From contig CALMBF010000155.1 of assembly GCA_937860145.1 (NCBI GenBank), positions 59,719-123,718 on the forward strand: a stretch of 64,000 nucleotides of DNA, written 5' to 3'. Of the stretch, positions 9,410 to 19,031 are shown in pieces. Source of the stretch: an uncultured Geobacter sp. (lineage in GTDB: Bacteria > Desulfobacterota > Desulfuromonadia > Geobacterales > DSM-12255). Under the pieces are notes generated by a model. It made no database searches, was not told where the DNA came from, and was given only the letters and a program-made list of their open reading frames with translations. Each line of letters starts with the position of its first letter. Within the stretch, counting starts at the first letter, position 1. The position numbers were made by a program, and so were the translations under genes.

Positions 9410-10615
9410 ATGAACATATTAGTGACGGATGGAGAAAATAGGTCAGCTTTGGCCCTCACAAGATCTCTTGGAAGAATCGGGCATAACGTCATCGTTACTG
9501 GAAAGGAAGTTGAAAATATTTCTTCATGCTCGAAATATTGCTACAAAGCGTTCAAAACACCTGATCCCTTGAATATTGAGGGAAGCTATTCACGTGTAAT
9601 CGCTGAAATTGTGGGGAATGAACATATCGAGATGATATTTCCCATGACGGAACAATCTATTTACTGTCTTAACGATGTTAGAGAACAACTTGGGAAACGG
9701 GTTATCCTTGCTTGTGCACCTCCTGAAAAAATGGAGTTAGTGTCCAATAAATATAAGCTATTTCAAATGGCAGAGAAATTGGGAGTGCCTATTCCTGAAA
9801 CCATATTTGTGAAAGACGCTGACGATTTTCATGGGAAGACTATGTGTGAACTTCGGTTTCCGGTAGTCGTGAAACCGGCGTTTTCAAAAATAAAGGATGG
9901 TAATAAGCTCATTTCTACGAGAGTGATGTATGCCGCTAATCAGGGAGAGTTGAACTGGCTTTACAAAACTAAATTGGAGCTTCGGCATTCTTCCTTGATT
10001 CAGGAGTTGATCGTGGGAGAAGGAACAGGTTTGTTTACTCTTTTCGATCGAGACCGTCACCTCGCACTATTTTCACATCGTCGCCTACTGGAAAAGCCTC
10101 CATGGGGCGGAGTGAGTGTTCTTTCCGAGAGTGTCCCTCTTGATGAAGAAATGGTGGTCGCAGCTGGTAATTTGTTAACTGAAGTGCAATGGGGAGGCAT
10201 TGCAATGGTTGAATTCAAGAGGGACATCCAAGACGGGAGGGCGAAGCTAATGGAGATAAACGGCCGTTTTTGGGGTTCATTACAACTTGCCATATCCGCG
10301 GGAATCAACTTTCCATCACTTTGTCTAGATTACAATCTTGGTAGAAGACCAGCTTCCCTTCTGGCCGATTATAGAGTTGGACAAAGACTGAAGTGGTTTC
10401 TGGGTATGTTAGATCATTTACTAATTCGAGTAATGCATCAGGATAGGAGCTACAATCTGCCTCCAGGATCTCTGACTTGCTGGCAAGTGGCAAGGCAGCT
10501 AATGAAGAATTGCAATGATAATATGACATTTGACGTTTATGACCCAGAAGACAGGAACCCATTGATATCGGAGGTAAAGGTATACATAAAGGAATTACTC
10601 TATGGTGGATCATAG
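9410..10615 (+). CDS. ATP-grasp domain ligase
   Basis: 401 residues. An N-terminal Rossmann-like part starts MNILVTDGENRSALALTRSLG, followed by an ATP-grasp fold with PVVVKPAFSK (ATP lysine) and the metal-binding glutamate and asparagine of KLMEINGRFWGS. Such enzymes form amide bonds by way of acyl phosphates. In polysaccharide loci they are proposed to add amino acids or other groups to sugars. AGGA lies upstream of the ATG, ten bases after the deacetylase stop, so it belongs to that operon. Substrate unknown. Confidence 0.8.
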   Translation: MNILVTDGENRSALALTRSLGRIGHNVIVTGKEVENISSCSKYCYKAFKTPDPLNIEGSYSRVIAEIVGNEHIEMIFPMTEQSIYCLNDVREQLGKRVILACAPPEKMELVSNKYKLFQMAEKLGVPIPETIFVKDADDFHGKTMCELRFPVVVKPAFSKIKDGNKLISTRVMYAANQGELNWLYKTKLELRHSSLIQELIVGEGTGLFTLFDRDRHLALFSHRRLLEKPPWGGVSVLSESVPLDEEMVVAAGNLLTEVQWGGIAMVEFKRDIQDGRAKLMEINGRFWGSLQLAISAGINFPSLCLDYNLGRRPASLLADYRVGQRLKWFLGMLDHLLIRVMHQDRSYNLPPGSLTCWQVARQLMKNCNDNMTFDVYDPEDRNPLISEVKVYIKELLYGGS

Positions 10616-10731
10616 GCAGCATGCCAATCAGTCACAATACGATAATTCCTAATATTACAGCTTGAGTATTGTGGATTGTCATATATTTGTTCTCATTGAG
10701 TCGATATAGAAGACTGTAAGGAGGCGAACAG

Positions 10732-11841
10732 ATGACAGGAACAATTCATTTAATATCCCAGAAGAATTCTTCATCAGGCTTGCCGCACTATCTCTACAAT
10801 GCGTTACTACCCTATCATAATATAACATTCATTGACTCAGGAGCATTTTTGTTGCCAAAGATTTGTAACTTGATATCTTCCTTCCACATTGACAGAAAAA
10901 AGTGGTCTCATCGGCGCTCGATGATATCAACATATTCGGTTGAGGGGTGGAATCGGAATACCATTCTAAATGGCATTCTCCTCGATCGTGTCATGAAATC
11001 AGGAGATAAAATCCTGCAAATTGGTGGACTGTACGCTCCGCATCCGAACGCTGCTCAGTTAGAGTATTATCTCTTTACCACGTATACTATGAAATTAGCC
11101 TTTCAGGACGGATATTCTAGATGGGTTCCTGACCAAGATGAACGTGAGGGATTTGTAGCACTAGAACAACACCTTTACAACAAAGCACAACATATCTTTG
11201 TTGCATCTGACTTCGTTCGCCGGCACTTAATGCTAGAATACAGTATACCCCCCGATCAGGTAACTGCTGTCAGTATGGGAGTTGACGACTTTTTTGTTAA
11301 GAACATGCGCATGAAGCTTCCTCATTCTCCCACCAAAAAGTGTCTTTTTGTTGGTTATACATTCAATCTTAAGGGCGGCCCTGACGTCCTTAAAGCATTT
11401 TATATCGCCAGAGAGCACATACCCGAACTAGAATTGGTGATCATTGGCCCTAATTATTCAAATGAAATGCATCAAGATGGTGTGATATATGTTGGCGCAG
11501 TTACAGACCGCGAAAAATTGTTGAGATATTATCGTGACGCTGACCTATTTCTTCTCCCGTCGCGATGTGATTCGTTTGGTTTTGTCTTTTTGGAGGCGAT
11601 GACTCAGTCATTGGTTTGTGTGGGTTCAAATATGAACGCGATGCCTGAGATCATTGTTGACGGCGCAACTGGTTACATAGTTGAACCAGGAGATTATCAG
11701 CGTATGGCCGAGGTAATAATTGAATTTTATGAACATCCTGAGTTAAGAATCCCAATGGGACATCATGCAAGAGAGCGAGTGTTAAACAGATTTACATGGC
11801 CTCGTGTTGTCGCTGCTATGGAATCAGTGATGTTTTCATAA
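10732..11841 (+). CDS. Glycosyltransferase family 4
   Basis: 369 residues with a strong ribosome site (AAGGAGG) before the ATG. The C-terminal GT4 signature is LPSRCDSFGFVFLEAMTQS and then ATGYIVEPGDYQRMAE. The mid-protein KGGPDVLKAFYIARE matches the conserved region around the donor-binding lysine. Located in the AT-rich core of the locus; donor and acceptor unknown. Confidence 0.83.
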   Translation: MTGTIHLISQKNSSSGLPHYLYNALLPYHNITFIDSGAFLLPKICNLISSFHIDRKKWSHRRSMISTYSVEGWNRNTILNGILLDRVMKSGDKILQIGGLYAPHPNAAQLEYYLFTTYTMKLAFQDGYSRWVPDQDEREGFVALEQHLYNKAQHIFVASDFVRRHLMLEYSIPPDQVTAVSMGVDDFFVKNMRMKLPHSPTKKCLFVGYTFNLKGGPDVLKAFYIAREHIPELELVIIGPNYSNEMHQDGVIYVGAVTDREKLLRYYRDADLFLLPSRCDSFGFVFLEAMTQSLVCVGSNMNAMPEIIVDGATGYIVEPGDYQRMAEVIIEFYEHPELRIPMGHHARERVLNRFTWPRVVAAMESVMFS

Positions 11842-11888
11842 TTGTTGCTGTAATAATAAATTATCTCATATTTGTAATGAGGTGTTTT

Positions 11889-12887
11889 ATGCGAAAAATT
11901 AGCATAGTAATACCTGTTTATAATGGGTATAAAACCCTTGAAGGCTGTCTTGATAGTGCAATTTCACAAGATTATGAAAATACTGAAATTATAGCTGTTG
12001 ATGACGGATCAACAGATAGTTCTTATGATATTCTCAAAAGTTACAGTCAAGTAATTACTATTAAACAAAAAAACACAGGAGTGTCTGCTGCAAGAAACGC
12101 AGGAATAGTAAGAGCAACAGGAGATTATATTGCATTTCTTGACCAAGATGATATGTGGTCAACTTCAAAATTATCTGAACAATCAAGTTGTTTTGATGAA
12201 GGTAAGAATATACTGTTCATTTTTTGCGATTTTACAAGATATAATTATAATAATAAAACAATGTATGATAAAAGTAATTCAGAACTAAATAATTACATAT
12301 ATACCTGGCGACATATTGCTTGCGAAATAAAAGATGCAATACTTTTTTCAGGTGCAGATATTATGGAACTACTATTAATGGGTTATCCAATTTACCCAAG
12401 TACAATGGTTATTAACAGGAAAACATTAGTTGATGTGGGAGGATGGGACAATTCGTTTCCACTATGCCAAGACTTTGATATAAGTTTACGTTGTTGTAAA
12501 TATACAAACTTCATGTACTTAGACAAGAAATTAGTTACTATTGGCCGTCACGACTATAATGTATCTAGTAGCATGATTAATCAGTTAGAAGAAGATATTG
12601 AGGTATTAGAGCACAGTCTTAAAAAGCCAATATATACTAACACAGATTGCAATACAATGAGATATTATTACGCTAAAAGACTGTGTGACCTGGGATGGCA
12701 TTACTTAAACATTGGAGATAAACAAAAATCTAGGAAATACTATAAAATGTCTATGAAGCATAGGTCATGGTTGACAAAAGCAACATTCAGTTTAGTATTT
12801 ACATACTATCCATTCAGTTATATAAAGAAGGTATGGCACAATAAAATTAATAAAGACATGAACTATGAACTATATGGCAAGATATAA
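11889..12887 (+). CDS. Glycosyltransferase family 2 (GT-A fold)
   Basis: About 332 residues from the ATG at 11889, which has GAGG upstream; the longer open frame to 11796 overlaps the preceding gene and lacks support. The GT2 fold is shown by ISIVIPVYNGYKTLEGCLDSA, VDDGSTDSS, and the metal-binding DQDD. The C-terminal 100 residues are rich in Tyr, Lys and Asn and of unknown role. Very AT-rich, so probably a transferred polysaccharide gene. Confidence 0.85.
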   Translation: MRKISIVIPVYNGYKTLEGCLDSAISQDYENTEIIAVDDGSTDSSYDILKSYSQVITIKQKNTGVSAARNAGIVRATGDYIAFLDQDDMWSTSKLSEQSSCFDEGKNILFIFCDFTRYNYNNKTMYDKSNSELNNYIYTWRHIACEIKDAILFSGADIMELLLMGYPIYPSTMVINRKTLVDVGGWDNSFPLCQDFDISLRCCKYTNFMYLDKKLVTIGRHDYNVSSSMINQLEEDIEVLEHSLKKPIYTNTDCNTMRYYYAKRLCDLGWHYLNIGDKQKSRKYYKMSMKHRSWLTKATFSLVFTYYPFSYIKKVWHNKINKDMNYELYGKI

Positions 12888-12938
12888 TAATCACTTGTTC
12901 AGGTAGCTAAACTTAACAATTTAAAGATAATAAATGCA

Positions 12939-13922
12939 ATGAATAATAATATATATTTAAAAGGAATGTCCTTTATAATCCCAACCCTAAATGAAGAAAT
13001 ACACATTGGCGGCGTGCTCGATTCTGTAAGGGAAAATGTCGCCGGACGCTACCAGTATGAGGTGATAATAGTTGATAACGGCTCCGTTGATCGGACAGTT
13101 GAGATCGCTGAGAAAAAAGGCGCTCTCTGCCTTCAGGCACTTGAGTGCTCAATATCGTCCTTGAGAAACTTGGGAGTATCAATAGCCAGTTACAATATTT
13201 TTGTATTTTTGGATGGAGATGTTTACCTAGGAAGGGACTGGGGGGAGCAAATCGGGCCAATACTGGAAAGGTTATCCAGCAATCCTGACATAATTACCGG
13301 TTCGTTTTATGGGATCAGCAAGGAAAACAACTGGATAGAGAGGGTATGGTTTGCACCCAGGACGACCCTGAGTGAGGTCAATTACATAAATGGCGGGCAT
13401 CTGATTATTCATAGGGATCTTTTCTCGAGGGTTGGGGGATTTGCTCCCGATATGCGGACCGGTGAAGATTACGAGTTTTGTACTCGGGCAAGGAAGGTGG
13501 GAGCCCGGATTGAAAATGTTCCCGACCTAAAAGTGATTCACGCAGGCTATCCGAAGAGTATTAAACGATTTTTTACCAGAGAGAGGTGGCATGGAAGCGG
13601 AGATTATAACTCCTTTGTTACACTCTTGTCTTCAAAGCCTGCTCTAATTTGCCTTGCAAACCTTTGCTTAGCGCTTATATGTTTAGTCGGTATGTTTTTT
13701 TATGTGCGATTATGGTTCGTTTTCTTGAGTGTATATTGCTTTTTCATTTTTGGGATATCAGTTGCTGCAGCTGTTAATAAATCCCATAGTAAAATCAATA
13801 CAGACCTTTTGCGCATTGCCTTTCTTTACATAATCTATTTTACTGCCCGCACTATGTCACTGGTTGATGCGGTCATCGGACCCTTGGTTAAACAAACATA
13901 TAAAACTAAGAAGTTATTGTGA
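12939..13922 (+). CDS. Glycosyltransferase family 2 with C-terminal membrane segments
   Basis: 327 residues. The N-terminal GT2 domain is seen in FIIPTLNEEIHIGGVLDSV, VDNGSVDRT and the metal site FLDGD; GEDYEFC matches the ED acid-base position. Two or more hydrophobic segments follow residue 230, so the enzyme is membrane-anchored. An alternative start lies at 12966. It is the last gene before a bidirectional terminator. Confidence 0.83.
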   Translation: MNNNIYLKGMSFIIPTLNEEIHIGGVLDSVRENVAGRYQYEVIIVDNGSVDRTVEIAEKKGALCLQALECSISSLRNLGVSIASYNIFVFLDGDVYLGRDWGEQIGPILERLSSNPDIITGSFYGISKENNWIERVWFAPRTTLSEVNYINGGHLIIHRDLFSRVGGFAPDMRTGEDYEFCTRARKVGARIENVPDLKVIHAGYPKSIKRFFTRERWHGSGDYNSFVTLLSSKPALICLANLCLALICLVGMFFYVRLWFVFLSVYCFFIFGISVAAAVNKSHSKINTDLLRIAFLYIIYFTARTMSLVDAVIGPLVKQTYKTKKLL

Positions 13923-13977
13923 TCTCATGATCTTTTTTCATGAAACTTATTGGTTGTTTCATTGAGAGAATAACATA

Positions 13978-14008
13978 CAGGGCAAAATCATAAAAAGATT
14001 TTGCCCTG
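13978..14008. terminator. Bidirectional intrinsic terminator
   Basis: A 12-base perfect stem (13978-13989 with 13997-14008) around an A-rich seven-base loop lies between two convergent genes, the GT2 gene on the plus strand and the secreted-protein gene on the minus strand. The stem starts CAGGGC. It can serve either direction. Confidence 0.75.
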
Positions 14009-14045
14009 AATATTATTCATGTTTTGTTTTGTGGTGATATAAATT

Positions 14046-16115
14046 TTACGGTGTTACTCCGATCGCTTTCAATCCTGTCGGAGCAGTTGGTTTAGCAAGG
14101 TTGCTCGGCAATCCGTCATATACTTTCAATTCATCAAGCCACATTGTTTGGGTTATCGGTGATCCCGGGGAGCCTATATATGCCTGCAGATCAAATTGTG
14201 CCCATTTCTTTGTCGCGTCCGTGCCATATCCTGTACGGTAGACGATGTTGCTTTTATCGATGACTGGTGCTCCATCTATCCACATCTGCATGACCCCGTC
14301 CGCCTGACCTATCCCGCCACTGATGGAATTCATCTGGAAATATGTTTCTACATGGTGCCATGCGTTCGTTGTGACAGATGCGTTAGATGCCGACCAGTTA
14401 GTGGCCGAGTACCATACTCCACCGCCTTCATCGTAGCAATCATGTCCTACACCACTATCTGACCCGGATTTATATCCGTTGCAGGTATTGACGCTTCTGT
14501 TCTCAGTCAGCGCTGAAATGTTAACTGGTGTTCCACTCGAATTAAGAGGAGTACCGTTTACCCCATAACTTTTGTTTGTTCGTAACGTATCTTGTAATTT
14601 GAGTTGTGGCCGTATGGTATAGGGACTTCCAATGTCTGATATAAACTCAATGTATGTATTTAAATAACTATCGCTTGGAGCTGCCCAATCAGCGTCAAGG
14701 TTAGAGAGAACACTCAGGACATGAGGGTGATAAAGCATTTGTGATCCCTGCCATCCTGTTTGGAATTTTACATAGAAAGATACATACATTTTTTCAGTAG
14801 GTGTAAATTTTCTCCTAGTCATCCCCCCCACATTATTGGGAAGTGTTTTCCCCTGTGTCCATGTCCACTGGAGGCAATTACCTGATTGACCACCGCTAAC
14901 GATCGTACCTTGTGTTGTACTGTCGTACCAGCCGTTACTGGTGGCAAAGGTGCTGCTTTCAAAACTCTCTGAAAGAAGCAGGTTTGCTGCGGTGCTGGAA
15001 ACATTGAATGTAATTGTTGTACTTGTTGTGTCGGCATTATTGCTTCCATCCATACACCGGACGTAATAAGTATACGATCCGCCGCTAATTAGGCCGGAAA
15101 GAGTCTGAGAATGAGATGTGCCTCCCGTGGTTGAAAAAATGTTGGGCATGGATGAATAGGCAACATCTGATGTGCCATACTTGCACGTGGCATTTTCATT
15201 GGTCGTTACAGTCAGGTTGGTTGCTGTTGTTCCAAATGCCAAAGTACCAGATGGTAACACCCCAGAGATGACCGGAGGGGTTGTATCGCTCGGTGTGGTA
15301 GAACTAGGAGGGGGGGGGGAACTTGCAGCCCAGTTGATAGGTCCAATCATGGGATTACCGAGACTGTCAACATTAGACGGTGTGTCAGTGGTTACTACAA
15401 ATTCATCAATATATTGCGTTTGATTTTGAGACGGTGCATTATTCCAATTAGACATTACTTGGATACTGTTAATATAATTATTTGATAGTGCTATGGTTTT
15501 ATAACCGATATCTTCTGCAACCATGACACCATCCTTCCAAATTCTAATAATACCGCTGGAACTAGAAGATACTTTTACATACATTTCTAGGCATACCCAT
15601 TTGCCAATATCTAATGAAGATTTTGTAATAAACTGCCTGCTAGCGGGTTCATTACTCAATACAATTGACCCGTTGGAGTCTGAAAATATGGATGGCATAC
15701 CTCCTGAATCGCTAACACCCCTAAGAACTTTGATAACACTATATGTACCGGTATTACTAATCCAGCTCCATGGAGAAGCAAAATAAAAATAGCCTCTTGC
15801 CCAAAATTCGCCCCCATTAGTTACATTTGGCATACTGATATTGCCATGATCTGCGGCAAAACCTTCATTGCCTTTTTGCCAGGCCATCTTCGCTGAACCG
15901 GTTCCACTCATCGCTCTATCAGAAGAAAAAGTAGTAAGTGTTCCAGCGTAGTCAAAACCTGACGCACCTTTGGCTAGGCTTCCTACAGCACCTCCTTCAA
16001 AATCTCGTGAAGTTGTCAATGCAAACAATTGATTCGACTGACAGACAAAAAATCCTGTTATAAGCAAGATAATAAGCACTGTAAATATTCTTCTGTTAAT
16101 AGCTGATTTCATCAT
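14046..16115 (-). CDS. Large secreted protein with two lectin/lyase-like domains around an FN3-like domain
   Basis: 689 residues from the ATG at 16115, chosen because AAGGAG sits six bases upstream. A signal peptide (MMKSAINRR then a hydrophobic run ending LFA) exports it. Residues about 30-270 and 390-685 resemble concanavalin-like jelly-roll domains of polysaccharide lyases and LamG proteins: RDFEGG, GYFYFASPW, DEFVVTTDTP in the first and SESFESS, YVSFYVKFQTGW, WLDELKVYDG in the second. A middle domain (about 280-385) is Ig/FN3-like (TPPVISGVLPSG). A proline-rich linker is encoded by a ten-C run (15310-15319). The likely role is binding or trimming the locus polysaccharide outside the cell. 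No PEP-CTERM tail is present. Catalytic residues not identified. Confidence 0.75.
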   Translation of the reverse strand: MMKSAINRRIFTVLIILLITGFFVCQSNQLFALTTSRDFEGGAVGSLAKGASGFDYAGTLTTFSSDRAMSGTGSAKMAWQKGNEGFAADHGNISMPNVTNGGEFWARGYFYFASPWSWISNTGTYSVIKVLRGVSDSGGMPSIFSDSNGSIVLSNEPASRQFITKSSLDIGKWVCLEMYVKVSSSSSGIIRIWKDGVMVAEDIGYKTIALSNNYINSIQVMSNWNNAPSQNQTQYIDEFVVTTDTPSNVDSLGNPMIGPINWAASSPPPPSSTTPSDTTPPVISGVLPSGTLAFGTTATNLTVTTNENATCKYGTSDVAYSSMPNIFSTTGGTSHSQTLSGLISGGSYTYYVRCMDGSNNADTTSTTITFNVSSTAANLLLSESFESSTFATSNGWYDSTTQGTIVSGGQSGNCLQWTWTQGKTLPNNVGGMTRRKFTPTEKMYVSFYVKFQTGWQGSQMLYHPHVLSVLSNLDADWAAPSDSYLNTYIEFISDIGSPYTIRPQLKLQDTLRTNKSYGVNGTPLNSSGTPVNISALTENRSVNTCNGYKSGSDSGVGHDCYDEGGGVWYSATNWSASNASVTTNAWHHVETYFQMNSISGGIGQADGVMQMWIDGAPVIDKSNIVYRTGYGTDATKKWAQFDLQAYIGSPGSPITQTMWLDELKVYDGLPSNLAKPTAPTGLKAIGVTP

Positions 16116-16263
16116 GGCATTCTCCTTTAGGATTATCCCCATGCTATCTCTAACTGCATACCTGCTCTAGCCCAGATAAGTATCCTTCCTCAGATTTTAA
16201 CGACCTGCTAAATTTACTTCGATTGTTGCACGAAACATTTTTCGACATAAACTTTGCTTCATC

Positions 16264-17421
16264 ATGTTGAAAGTCATGCACATAACTTCCGGTGATCTCT
16301 GGGCGGGTGCAGAGGTGACTGTCTGCACGCTGCTGCACGGACTGAATAGTTACCCAGATGTGAGCCTCTCGGTGATAGTGCTGAACGAAGGTCGGCTGGC
16401 AAAAGAACTGCGTGCCAAAGGGATCACCGTATGGGTAGTTGATGAGGATCACCTCTCATTTTCACTGTTGGTTCGCAAGGCGCATGACTTAGTGAGCAGT
16501 AATTCCCCCCATATCATCCATGCCCATCGTTACAAGGAAAACTTGCTGGCATTCCTGGCATCCATGGGAACTTCACGACCTGCGTTGATTTCCACCCTGC
16601 ATGGTTTGCCTGAAATTTCCGACAAACGACCATCATTGTTTGACCGGTGCAAATTTAAATTCAACTTTTTCCTGCTGAGCCGATTTTTTGCCAGAACAAT
16701 CGCTGTTTCGTCTGACATCGGCAACCAGTTGCATGAGCGTTATGGGTTTATTAATAACCGTCTGAAGGTTATTCATAACGGTGTAACCTATCAAAAAAAA
16801 TGCAATATATGTACCGCGGCATCTAAAGCTCATTTTACCATAGGATCTTCGGGGCGGTTGTCACCGGTGAAAGATTTCCCCCTGTTCATCGAAATCGCCC
16901 GCATTATTGCCGAGCAGGAACCGGAGGTGCGGTTTGAACTGGCCGGCGAGGGGCCGGTTCGGGCGCACCTTGAACGATTGCTTGATGCATACGGACTACG
17001 AGACCGCTTCGTACTCTGCGGTCATATTGACGAGATGGACTCCTTTTACGACGGGCTCGATCTTTATCTTAATACCTCGCGTTACGAGGGGATTCCCATG
17101 ACTATTCTTGAGGCGATGGCGCGTGGCATAGCGGTTGTTGCCCCTCGTGTCGGCGGCATCAGGGAGATCATTACTACCGGGAAAGACGGTTTTCTCATAG
17201 ACGGCAGGGATCCACGGAGTTTTGCGGACAAGTGTTTGCAACTTTACGGTGATCGGCGTCTTCGAAACGATATATCCATGTCTGCGCGCGCAAAGGTTAT
17301 CCGTGAGTTTTCAGCTGTAAAGATGGTCGACACGTATTATCGGCTGTACTGTGAAATTGTTAGTACTGCCCATGTTGATGGTTCGAGATGTTCCCCTGTC
17401 GTTGGCAGGCCATTTCCGTAA
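16264..17421 (+). CDS. Glycosyltransferase family 4
   Basis: 385 residues, transcribed divergently from the secreted-protein gene. GT4 features are VMHITSGDLWAGAE at the N-terminus, GSSGRLSPVKDFPLF and the donor site NTSRYEGIPMTILEAMARG. GC content is higher than in the AT-rich core, close to genomic background. The ribosome site is weak. Role in exopolysaccharide assembly is inferred. Confidence 0.83.
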   Translation: MLKVMHITSGDLWAGAEVTVCTLLHGLNSYPDVSLSVIVLNEGRLAKELRAKGITVWVVDEDHLSFSLLVRKAHDLVSSNSPHIIHAHRYKENLLAFLASMGTSRPALISTLHGLPEISDKRPSLFDRCKFKFNFFLLSRFFARTIAVSSDIGNQLHERYGFINNRLKVIHNGVTYQKKCNICTAASKAHFTIGSSGRLSPVKDFPLFIEIARIIAEQEPEVRFELAGEGPVRAHLERLLDAYGLRDRFVLCGHIDEMDSFYDGLDLYLNTSRYEGIPMTILEAMARGIAVVAPRVGGIREIITTGKDGFLIDGRDPRSFADKCLQLYGDRRLRNDISMSARAKVIREFSAVKMVDTYYRLYCEIVSTAHVDGSRCSPVVGRPFP

Positions 17422-17525
17422 CTGTGACCGGAAGAAAGTATCCTCGGGCTCATGTTGTAAAGATTATCGACGTGTTTTGTTGTATCCTCTGAAACTTCAA
17501 GGATTCCCCATGCGGAGGGATTGAG

Positions 17526-18656
17526 ATGATGACACTGTTTGCCATGGCGGTCGCTGCGGCTGCCTTTGCCTACTTCGGCTATCCCTGCAGCCTGATTCTC
17601 ATCTCCCTGCTGCGTACCCACACGGTACGCAAGGCGTCATTCTTTCCGCGGCTGACTTTTCTGATCACTGTGTGCAACGAAGAACAACGGATAAGAAGCA
17701 AGCTCGAAAACACCCTGGCTCTTGAGTATCCAAGGGAACTGCTACAGATCATGGTGGCTTCCGACGGATCGACCGATTCGACCAATTCCATTGTGAGGGA
17801 ATTCGGCGACCGAGGAGTCGAGTTGCTGGAGATCACGGAAAGGCGTGGTAAGGAAAGCGCCCAGAAGGATGCGGTGGCTGTCGCTACTGGCGAGGTCGTC
17901 GTCTTCTCTGACGTCGCAACGCGTATCGAACCGGATGCCCTTGCAAAAATGATGATGAATTTCGCCGATCCAACGGTGGGGTGCGTGAGCAGTGTGGACC
18001 GTGTTGTCGGCTCTGACGGCAAGCCCTGTGGCGAAGGAGCCTATGTGCGCTACGAGATGTGCCTGCGGGAGTTGGAGTCGCGGGTATCATCCCTGGTGGG
18101 CCTGAGTGGTTCGTTTTTTGCTGCCCGGCGGGAAGTCTGCCGCGATTTTTCCGCCGACATGCAGAGCGATTTCCGCACCGTGCTGAACAGCATGAAACTC
18201 GGTTTGCGGGGAGTTAGCGATCCAGAAGTTGTCGGCTATTATCCCGATGTCGCAACGCCGTCGCGGGAGTTTGACCGCAAGGTGCGCACCGTATTGCGAG
18301 GGATGACCGTTTTTTTCAGAAACGTGGAGTTTCTCAACCCCGTTCGCTATGGACTGTTTGCCTACCAGTATGTTTGTCATAAATTGCTACGCTGGATGGT
18401 GCCGTTTTTTCTGTTGATGGCTTTTTTATCCTGTGGGATTGCTGCGTTCCAGTCACCGCTAGCCCGCCTGTTCCTGTTATTGCAGGTGCTATTTTATGGG
18501 TTGGCGCTTGTGGGATGGATGTTCCCGCAAGTTCATCACTGTATCGTAGTCAAAATCCCCCTCTATTTCATGACGGTGAACATGGCTATTGCCGTCGCAT
18601 GGTGGAGGTATATCCGAGGGGCACGGATGGTCATGTGGGTGCCATCACAGCGATGA
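17526..18656 (+). CDS. Membrane glycosyltransferase family 2 (EPS synthase type)
   Basis: 376 residues with an N-terminal membrane segment, a cytoplasmic GT2 domain (FLITVCNEEQRIRSKLEN, ASDGSTDSTNS, VFSDVATRIEP) and several C-terminal membrane segments from about residue 285. This architecture is shared with processive or membrane-embedded GT2 enzymes such as poly-N-acetylglucosamine and cellulose synthases, but the short QXXRW equivalent (KVRTVLRGM) is only partial. A good GGAGGG site precedes the ATG. Confidence 0.82.
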   Translation: MMTLFAMAVAAAAFAYFGYPCSLILISLLRTHTVRKASFFPRLTFLITVCNEEQRIRSKLENTLALEYPRELLQIMVASDGSTDSTNSIVREFGDRGVELLEITERRGKESAQKDAVAVATGEVVVFSDVATRIEPDALAKMMMNFADPTVGCVSSVDRVVGSDGKPCGEGAYVRYEMCLRELESRVSSLVGLSGSFFAARREVCRDFSADMQSDFRTVLNSMKLGLRGVSDPEVVGYYPDVATPSREFDRKVRTVLRGMTVFFRNVEFLNPVRYGLFAYQYVCHKLLRWMVPFFLLMAFLSCGIAAFQSPLARLFLLLQVLFYGLALVGWMFPQVHHCIVVKIPLYFMTVNMAIAVAWWRYIRGARMVMWVPSQR

Positions 18657-19031
18657 GCGCGATACAATGGCCGTAACTCTTGGGTTTATACCCAGGTGAC
18701 CAAGGTTTGACCTTTTATTCACGCCCCTTCTGATTTTTTCCTCTCATATATTTCGCTTCTATCAGTCAATTTCTTTCTGTCGGATTTTTTTACATCTTAA
18801 CTGATATCCTTCAATTCATTCGTTAAAGTTATATATCTCCGCTCAAATTCAATATTCACGGCAAGGTACAAACTTTGCATCATAAATCATGGTAACTTAC
18901 GATGAATTACCCCCACTACGATAAACAGAATAAGTACTCTAACCGATCAAGTTATCAAAGGTTTAAACTAAATAAAGCATAAGCACAGGTAATTAATTTA
19001 TTCCTTGCACGAGCGAAAACGGAGGTCCGTC
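18657..19031 (+). other. 375-base intergenic region with possible sigma-54 promoter
   Basis: No coding gene is seen. The region is AT-rich. It holds a candidate -24/-12 element described separately at 18864-18879 and an inferred 140-base untranslated leader for the MshEN-Ig gene. No recognised riboswitch pattern was found by eye, including the c-di-GMP class. Confidence 0.5.
18864..18879 (+). promoter_or_regulatory. Candidate sigma-54 promoter for the MshEN-Ig gene
   Basis: AGGTAC, five bases, TTGCA: the -12 half is consensus and the -24 half matches four of six positions of TGGCAC, with GG and GC ten bases apart as required. It lies about 150 bases before the gene start. The sigma-54 activator PrsR is encoded just downstream, which makes the site plausible. 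A scan for flanking activator sites was not possible. Confidence 0.4.

Noticed and set aside
18657..19031. c-di-GMP riboswitch upstream of the MshEN-Ig gene
   Set aside because: Neither the conserved GACGCAAAG-type core nor the two-helix layout of GEMM RNAs was found.
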